A stretch of 64,000 nt of DNA from NCBI RefSeq assembly GCF_002127325.2, contig NC_035439.2:139191901-139255900 (forward strand), read 5' to 3'. Below are positions 58,403 to 64,000 of the stretch, piece by piece. Under the pieces are notes generated by a model, which searched no databases, was not told the origin of the DNA, and was given only the letters and a program-made list of their open reading frames with translations. The translations under genes were made by a program, and so were the position numbers. Every line of letters begins with the position of its first letter. Position 1 is the first letter of the stretch. This DNA is from Helianthus annuus (taxonomy: Eukaryota > Streptophyta > Magnoliopsida > Asterales > Asteraceae).

Positions 58403-60883
58403 ATGTTTAGATCACTCAAGAACACCTTCACAATTGCACCAAATTCAACTATTGTGCATACTACTTCATCCTTTAGACCACAACAATCGGGTTTTCAGTA
58501 TTCAACCATCCCATTTGGGCAAACTTCGGGAATTCAAGGAGATGGTTATGATGAGGGATTTGAAGATTTTGAGGGGTATGATGATGATGGGTACGCTTAT
58601 GGATGTTATGGTGATCAAGGGGAGTTTGGGTATGTGCAAAGTCAATCTCAAGGGATGGCAAGTGTTGGTGGAATGCCACAACAACAACTTATACCACAAC
58701 ACATTCGGCCAAGACCACAAGGGCCACCAATGCAACCACCTATTCCATTGCAACAAGTCCGGCCACAACATGTACAACAACAATTTCAAAGACCACCTCA
58801 ACTCCCACCGATGCGACAACAACAGTTTCAACAACCAATCGCACCACAAGGGCAAGTACCAAGGCCAAATGGTCCTATTATTCCAAGAGGTAGGTATGGT
58901 GTACCAAGGAGACACCTTAGAGAAAATGTGAGGGGCATTGAAGCACATTTTCGGCCGGTAATCACGCAAAACCCTTCACCGGTAGTCATTCCTCATAATG
59001 ATCAAGGGCGAACATTTGAAGTAAGAACCAACTCTTTGCAAAGTTTACCAAAGTACAAGGGGTTGGCAACGGAGGAGCCTTATTTTCATTTAGAGGCTTA
59101 TGACTCGATTTGTAACACTCTTTGGAGTCAAGGGTTTTCAGCCGACGATATTAAATTGGTTTTGTTCCAATTTTCATTGGAAGAGAAGGCGAAAAAATGG
59201 TTCTACACGTTACCTTCGGCATCCATATATACATGGGGGGAGATGCAACAAACTTTCTTGGATGAGTTTTACACCGCCCAAAAGACCAACGATGCAAGGA
59301 AGGGGTTGAGAAGCTTCCAACAACAACATGGTGAGATGTTTCATGAGGCATTCGAGCGTTTCAATATGATGATTAAAAATTGCCCTTACCATGGAATTGA
59401 ATTGTGGGAGTTGATGAATGCCTTTCACGAGGGGTTGAGTGCCGAAGATGCACGTGATTTGATGTCTATCACCGGTGGGACTTTTGGAACAAACTATGAG
59501 AACGATGATTGGGAGTTCTTGGAAAGCATGGCAACTACATCAAAGAGGAAAGCTCAAGCCTCAAGAAGAGCCCGACCGACCACTACCCGACCTCAAGTGC
59601 ACGCCATAGATGATGGTAATGCTCAATCCACTAACCAAATTTATGATGTTTGTGCTTTGTGTAATGAAATAGGTCATGCGGCTGAAAATTGCCAAGGGAT
59701 GTTGGAAGGGCAATACGAAGAAGTCCATGCAGTTCAAGGTCAAGGTCAAGGAGGAGGTGGTAGGAACTACAACAACATGAACTCTAATACTTACCACCCC
59801 GGGTTGAGGAACCACCCAAATTTTCGCTATGGGAACCGTTCAAATCAAGCTAACCCGAATTTCCAAGGAAACCAAGGATTTCAAAGGCAATATCAAACGG
59901 GTCAAAGCTCTTCGGGTGGAAATGAGATGATGGAGATGTTGAAGGCGATGCAAAGTGAAATGCAACGAATGAATCAACGTGATGAGGTTCGGATGCAAAA
60001 GGACGAGGTTCGTGACAAAAGCATCCAATCGTTGACCACTCAAATGGGTCAACTTGCGAGTGACGTGGCGATTTTAAAGAAAGCAAAAGGCCAGCTACCG
60101 AGTGATACGGTGCCAAATCCCAAGAACATAAAAAGAATTAACATCAATGTGGTAAGCACCGTTCCTAGTACCGAATTTAATGAAAAATGTCTAACTTCTT
60201 CGTGTCAAGTGAATGCAGGTTTGGAAAAAGATGCCGAAGTCGAGAATGATAAAGAGTATGGAGTGCCAATCGTGCCTATCCGTGTGGGAAAATTAAAAAT
60301 CCCTCACGCATTGTTGGACTACGGGGCAAGTGTGAGTGTGCTACCAAGCGATTTATACGATATGTACGACTTTGGTCCACTCAAAGGTATAGACACCATG
60401 GTGAGCTTAGCGGATGGAAGTTGGAGGCGTCCACGGGGAATGGTTAGGAATGTTAAGATTCAGTTGGGAGAATTTGAATACCCGGTGGATTTCCTAGTTT
60501 TGGACTATGCTTCTACCAATATGGCATCACAACAAAGGGTAATTTTAGGTCGACCGTTTCTATACGCAGCAAATGCTCAAATTAATTGTAGAGACGAGAT
60601 TATTACCATGACCGAAAAGAACCGTAGGTTGTATTTTGATGTTCAAACTAGAGGGATTAGTTATGAGTCCATTGAGAGGAAGGGTGATGAGTCTAGTGAA
60701 TGTATGAAAAATGTGTTACCACGAATGAGAAAAAAGCACCCACCGGACCGTGAAGAAACACATATTGGTGCGAGCGAGAGTGTATTGGATTACCCACCGA
60801 GTCAAAACAAGATGGATGCATTTTGCTCAATGGCACAAGGAAGTGTTGGAGATGGCAGGAACCGATTCTTTGAGCCACCATAA
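58403..60883 (+). CDS. Athila-like gag-protease polyprotein, copy 2, intact
   Basis: The frame from ATG 58403 gives 826 residues. It starts with an acidic, G/Y-rich then Q/P-rich N-terminus (to about residue 160). The retrotransposon gag region is at about 215-350 (YKGLATEEPYFHLEAYDSIC, EEKAKKWFYTL, FLDEFY). A CCHC zinc knuckle is at about 417-430 (CALCNEIGHAAENC). A G/Q/N-rich linker and a short coiled-coil-like stretch (MLKAMQSEMQRMNQRDEV, about 510-530) follow. The aspartic protease is near 637 (LLDYGASVSVLP, with Tyr where Ser/Thr/Leu is usual) followed by ILGRPFL. No reverse transcriptase or integrase follows. Gag would form particles in the cytoplasm. The frame extends 30 bp upstream without an ATG. 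Start choice and expression are uncertain because LTR signals face the other way. Confidence 0.8.
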   Translation: MFRSLKNTFTIAPNSTIVHTTSSFRPQQSGFQYSTIPFGQTSGIQGDGYDEGFEDFEGYDDDGYAYGCYGDQGEFGYVQSQSQGMASVGGMPQQQLIPQHIRPRPQGPPMQPPIPLQQVRPQHVQQQFQRPPQLPPMRQQQFQQPIAPQGQVPRPNGPIIPRGRYGVPRRHLRENVRGIEAHFRPVITQNPSPVVIPHNDQGRTFEVRTNSLQSLPKYKGLATEEPYFHLEAYDSICNTLWSQGFSADDIKLVLFQFSLEEKAKKWFYTLPSASIYTWGEMQQTFLDEFYTAQKTNDARKGLRSFQQQHGEMFHEAFERFNMMIKNCPYHGIELWELMNAFHEGLSAEDARDLMSITGGTFGTNYENDDWEFLESMATTSKRKAQASRRARPTTTRPQVHAIDDGNAQSTNQIYDVCALCNEIGHAAENCQGMLEGQYEEVHAVQGQGQGGGGRNYNNMNSNTYHPGLRNHPNFRYGNRSNQANPNFQGNQGFQRQYQTGQSSSGGNEMMEMLKAMQSEMQRMNQRDEVRMQKDEVRDKSIQSLTTQMGQLASDVAILKKAKGQLPSDTVPNPKNIKRININVVSTVPSTEFNEKCLTSSCQVNAGLEKDAEVENDKEYGVPIVPIRVGKLKIPHALLDYGASVSVLPSDLYDMYDFGPLKGIDTMVSLADGSWRRPRGMVRNVKIQLGEFEYPVDFLVLDYASTNMASQQRVILGRPFLYAANAQINCRDEIITMTEKNRRLYFDVQTRGISYESIERKGDESSECMKNVLPRMRKKHPPDREETHIGASESVLDYPPSQNKMDAFCSMAQGSVGDGRNRFFEPP

Positions 60884-60995
60884 ATGGGAGTGGCGTGATC
60901 TGGCTGAAGACTTGAAACTTAGCGCTGCTCGGGAGGCAACCCGGGATTTTATATTGATCTTGCTGTTTTTATTTTTCTATGTTTCAGGGCCATCA

Positions 60996-63097
60996 AATTA
61001 AATCCATTTACAACTAATTAGCTAGCGGTAAGTGGGTATCGAACACAGGGAGTTTGTGGAATATGTGCTATCTCGATGTATGTCTAACTTCACTAAAGTA
61101 AACTAAATTGAAAGAAAAATAAATTTCAATGTTTGGGTTGATTGGTTTTAATTAACTAAATTAAACTAAATTAGATTACAAATCAAGGTTAAGTTTTGTA
61201 ACAAGATAAGAGGATAGTGATCATCCCGAGTTTCAGGTTTTAAGGGACAACTAACGTTCATGTTCAACTGGAAAGAACCACATAGACATGGCTCATGTAA
61301 GATCAATTGTTTGTGATGAAAGGGAACTAAGTACTCGGATTCCTAGAACGCGAGGTTGTTACCCGATGACCAATCAACACATATCCAACCCTAATCCCTC
61401 CCATGATATCTCGATTGCCAACGGCACCAAGAACGTATGGTTTAGAACTATGATCAAACATACATCAACAATTTACAAACAACCAATCAAACACCATAAT
61501 AAACTAACAACACATGCACAGTCTAATATTCCAGAAAGTAAAGAACAAACATAATTGTCACAAATAAAACCTTACATCCGAGATGATCACCAAGCAAACC
61601 TAGCCGCTCATAGTGTTACAAACCATCATCACAATCGAACCTTTGTCCATTGGAATCAAAAACAAAGTCTTCATGTTTAGATCACTCAAGAACACCTTCA
61701 CAATTGCACCAAATTCAACTATTGTGCATACTACTTCATCCTTTAGACCACAACAATCGGGTTTTCAGTATTCAACCATCCCATTTGGGCAAACTTCGGG
61801 AATTCAAGGAGATGGTTATGATGAGGGATTTGAAGATTTTGAGGGGTATGATGATGATGGGTACGCTTATGGATGTTATGGTGATCAAGGGGAGTTTGGG
61901 TATGTGCAAAGTCAATCTCAAGGGATGGCAAGTGTTGGTGGAATGCCACAACAACAACTTATACCACAACACATTCGGCCAAGACCACAAGGGCCACCAA
62001 TGCAACCACCTATTCCATTGCAACAAGTCCGGCCACAACATGTACAACAACAATTTCAAAGACCACCTCAACGCCCACCGATGCGACAACAACAGTTTCA
62101 ACAACCAATCGCACCACAAGGGCAAGTACCAAGGCCAAAATCAGGTCCACCGTAAATTACGTTGGAACCGTAATTTACGGCGACCGCCTGATGGTTTTGC
62201 TTTGTGCCTCAATGTCACTTGTGCCGCCCCAAGAAGTCAAATGATGATGATCATTGTTGTCTTTTCTTACCGTCCACAGAACCCAATCCTTGATGTTGTT
62301 GCTTCGCGGCCCAATCCAACAACTCCACAAGTCAGCCGCCCATAACATACATGTCACCTAGTCCACAACTTGTATTGTTGGCCCAATCAACCAAGAGTCT
62401 TGTGAACAAAGCCTCATGTGCACCTGACAATATGGATGCCAAAGTCAGCTCACAAGTTTCGAAGCCCCCCTAGATGGTCTGTCGCCCATGTGCATATGTC
62501 GGCTTAGATGATGTGATGATGATGTTTGTTTGCTGACCATGTGCCATCAAAGAAATACAAACCTTCCTAAACCTGCCAAACCCATGTGCGGCCCATCTCT
62601 CATATGCGTGTCTATCTTCTATTCGGCCCAAAGAGGAGTCCATGTGTAGCCTTGAAAGTCCACGTGACTTTCTGAAAGTAATACTAGTATTATTCCTTTG
62701 AATGCTTTCCAAATCTACTCCCCATGTAATTGATGATATTGATGTGATGTTGCTGATGATGTTGATATATCTTTCATGAAAGTCAAGCCCACATGATGTC
62801 TTGTATTTTCTCACCAACTCCAAGACCCCAACTCACGAGATGATGATATGTTGATTTTAAGATGATGATTATGTTGTCAAAACCCTAAAACCACATGATG
62901 TGATGCCTGCTTCTTCACATGTACTTGCTGCCTTTTTATATCTATCGTAGCCTCGGTTCCAATTTAATCGAATTAAGCGATTTACCTGTAAAACACATGA
63001 ACACTCGTAGTTACTAAGTTCAAGCAAATAACCAAGTAAAGCATGGAATTTTAATCTTTTTAAACCATTTAAGGGTTGTCCAACGGACCACCCGTCA
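60996..63097. repeat. Chimeric LTR3
   Basis: Same architecture and junctions as LTR2, offset by 5650 bp. Its right end ACCCGTCA (63097) is the true outer boundary, next to target copy gggca. Confidence 0.75.
61673..62155 (+). pseudogene. Truncated gag fused to LTR sequence, copy 2
   Basis: Equivalent of 56023-56505 with the same junction and the same SGPP ending. Confidence 0.75.
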
Positions 63098-63378
63098 GGG
63101 CACCTCCTAATTATTTCGTTTGCTTAGTTAATTGTCGGGTCAAACTATTTAGTTAAAAAGTCAAACTGGGCAGAATTATAAATAATAATTAAAACTAATA
63201 ATACAGAGGTTATAAATTATATTTTAACACTCTAATAACTTGGTAATTATTATTAGAACATGTTCAAACAGGTTCAACCCGACAATTCTGAGTTTAGGGT
63301 CGGTTCGCAACCGAAAGTCGCAAAAGCTTGACTTTTGCGTTGACGTTCAGTTCTGACCCGATTAAGCTTAATTCTTCT
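63098..63378 (+). repeat. Second Tekay-type LTR, continuation
   Basis: The sequence gggcacctcctaatta continues exactly where the left part stopped at 49920, and follows element A's LTR (attgtcgggtcaaa, caacccgacaattct, gaaagtcgcaaaag) until about 63375, where homology ends at another insertion. Confidence 0.8.
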
Positions 63379-64000
63379 ATGTATTTTTCCCTTTCTCTTT
63401 TTTTTTTCATTTCATTTTTTTTATAACACATCAAACTCAACAATATATACAAGAACATCAATACTACATACTAAATCTCCTAAACCGGGTCATCTCAATA
63501 GGTAAAATTTTGTAGGAAGTAGGTTTGGGTCACAACCGAATGGTATAAGGCTCAAACATGGTTTTCTAAAGACCAAACCCCCACCCCTCACAATACCAAG
63601 CTCATATATATAAAGTATGAGGTCCAACCCACCAATCCCACACTCTCACACGTCTAGACGAGGCTACCTAAAAGTCCCCTATCATTTTCAAAAGCATGCT
63701 AACTCTAGGATTTAACAAGAATTCATACACAAGTTCTATTAACACAATCAACACACCGCCACTCAAAACAAAGAAAACATATTAATAATCATATGTGGCT
63801 CAAACTCTCACCAAGAAAGGACTAGAAATGGGTGTCGGTATGTCAAGTGGAACAATATCAAGTGTTCAAATTTCGACAATTTTTCGCTTGATTTCACAAT
63901 TTTTTAAAATTCTCAAAAATTTCCCCCCTCATCCCCACACTTGGGATACATTGTCCCAATGTATGGTTTTGAGGGAAAGATCGCTTCTAAAAAAAAACAT
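63379..64000 (-). mobile_element. Probable Athila-like 3' region, minus strand, partial
   Basis: Homology to the Tekay LTR stops near 63375. On the minus strand this stretch contains cattgggacaatgtatccca and aagtgtggggatgagggggg (63925-63960), text typical of the region downstream of pol in Athila-like elements. It also contains a 34-bp block (about 63708-63744) that is the reverse complement of 52012-52046 in the array spacer. No LTR boundary or coding frame is visible before the window ends. Confidence 0.4.

Larger units (their letters stand above)
49921..63097. mobile_element. Tandem Athila-like retroelement array (13,177 bp) with 5-bp target duplication
   Basis: The whole block is flanked by gggca (49916-49920 and 63098-63102) and starts TGACGTGATG and ends ACCCGTCA, so it inserted as a TG...CA unit into a Tekay LTR. 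Inside, positions 50834-57447 recur at +5650 (56484-63097) almost without change. The order is LTR1, internal copy 1, chimeric LTR2, internal copy 2, chimeric LTR3. Each internal copy has a spacer, an LTR-like leader starting TGACGTGATG, and a gag-protease frame; reverse transcriptase and integrase are missing. The copies are near-identical, so the amplification is recent. Confidence 0.8.

Overview
The window is repeat-rich nuclear DNA of a flowering plant. The evidence is plant-type retrotransposons using an initiator-Met primer site, FAR1-type Mutator-like (MULE) transposases, GT-AG introns, plant hAT, Harbinger and pogo-like miniature elements, a tRNA-derived SINE and long TA microsatellites. 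The particular MULE termini and the long-LTR Ty3/gypsy family are most reminiscent of Asteraceae, but that is inference. I see no host housekeeping gene, no tRNA or rRNA gene and nothing prokaryotic. Almost everything is a mobile element, many nested in one another.

Region by region. 1-14658: a Ty3/gypsy element (plus strand, chromovirus/Tekay-like) with LTRs of about 4.2 kb. The 5' LTR is cut by the window edge, the interior is decayed, and the 3' LTR carries a 1.53-kb non-autonomous MULE with a perfect 9-bp target duplication. This element sits inside a Ty1/copia remnant whose protease fragment and 3' LTR follow (14659-15895). 16192-22155: a coding-free LTR element (LARD-like, minus strand) with a perfect 5-bp duplication (ttact). 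23479-29133: a cluster of DNA transposons. It holds a hAT miniature element, a foldback MULE miniature element, a Pack-MULE carrying an RRM gene fragment that is itself split by a hAT element, and another MULE hosting a pogo-like element. 31618-32583: a Harbinger-like miniature element and a SINE. 33462-39350: a near-perfect 162-bp hairpin, a family of GC-rich palindromes, an ATHILA-ORF1-like pseudogene and, on the minus strand, an apparently intact three-exon MULE gene (about 1024 residues) joining FAR1, DDE transposase, SWIM and OTU-protease regions. 39400-42949: LINE remnants, including a reverse transcriptase pseudogene with a restriction-like endonuclease tail and two 13-nt C runs. 43362-44624: a foldback element bounded by TA microsatellites with six copies of one perfect 14-bp palindrome. 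47003-48740: a truncated MULE and an LTR fragment. 48933-63378: a second Tekay-type LTR broken by a 13.2-kb insertion (49921-63097, 5-bp duplication gggca). The insertion is a tandem array with a 5650-bp period in the order LTR-internal-LTR-internal-LTR. Its Athila-like gag-protease genes lie on the plus strand, whereas LTR TATA boxes and polypurine tracts lie on the minus strand. 63379-64000: a probable third nested gypsy fragment.

How the parts relate: the only genes that look translatable are the MULE-OTU transposase (35866-39079) and the second gag-protease copy (58403-60883). The many non-autonomous MULEs could in principle be served by a MULE transposase, but their termini do not visibly match the palindromes around the 35.9-39.1 kb gene. 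The strongest candidates for follow-up are the OTU-fused MULE with its dispersed palindromic modules and hairpin, and the strand-conflicted chimeric tandem retroelement.
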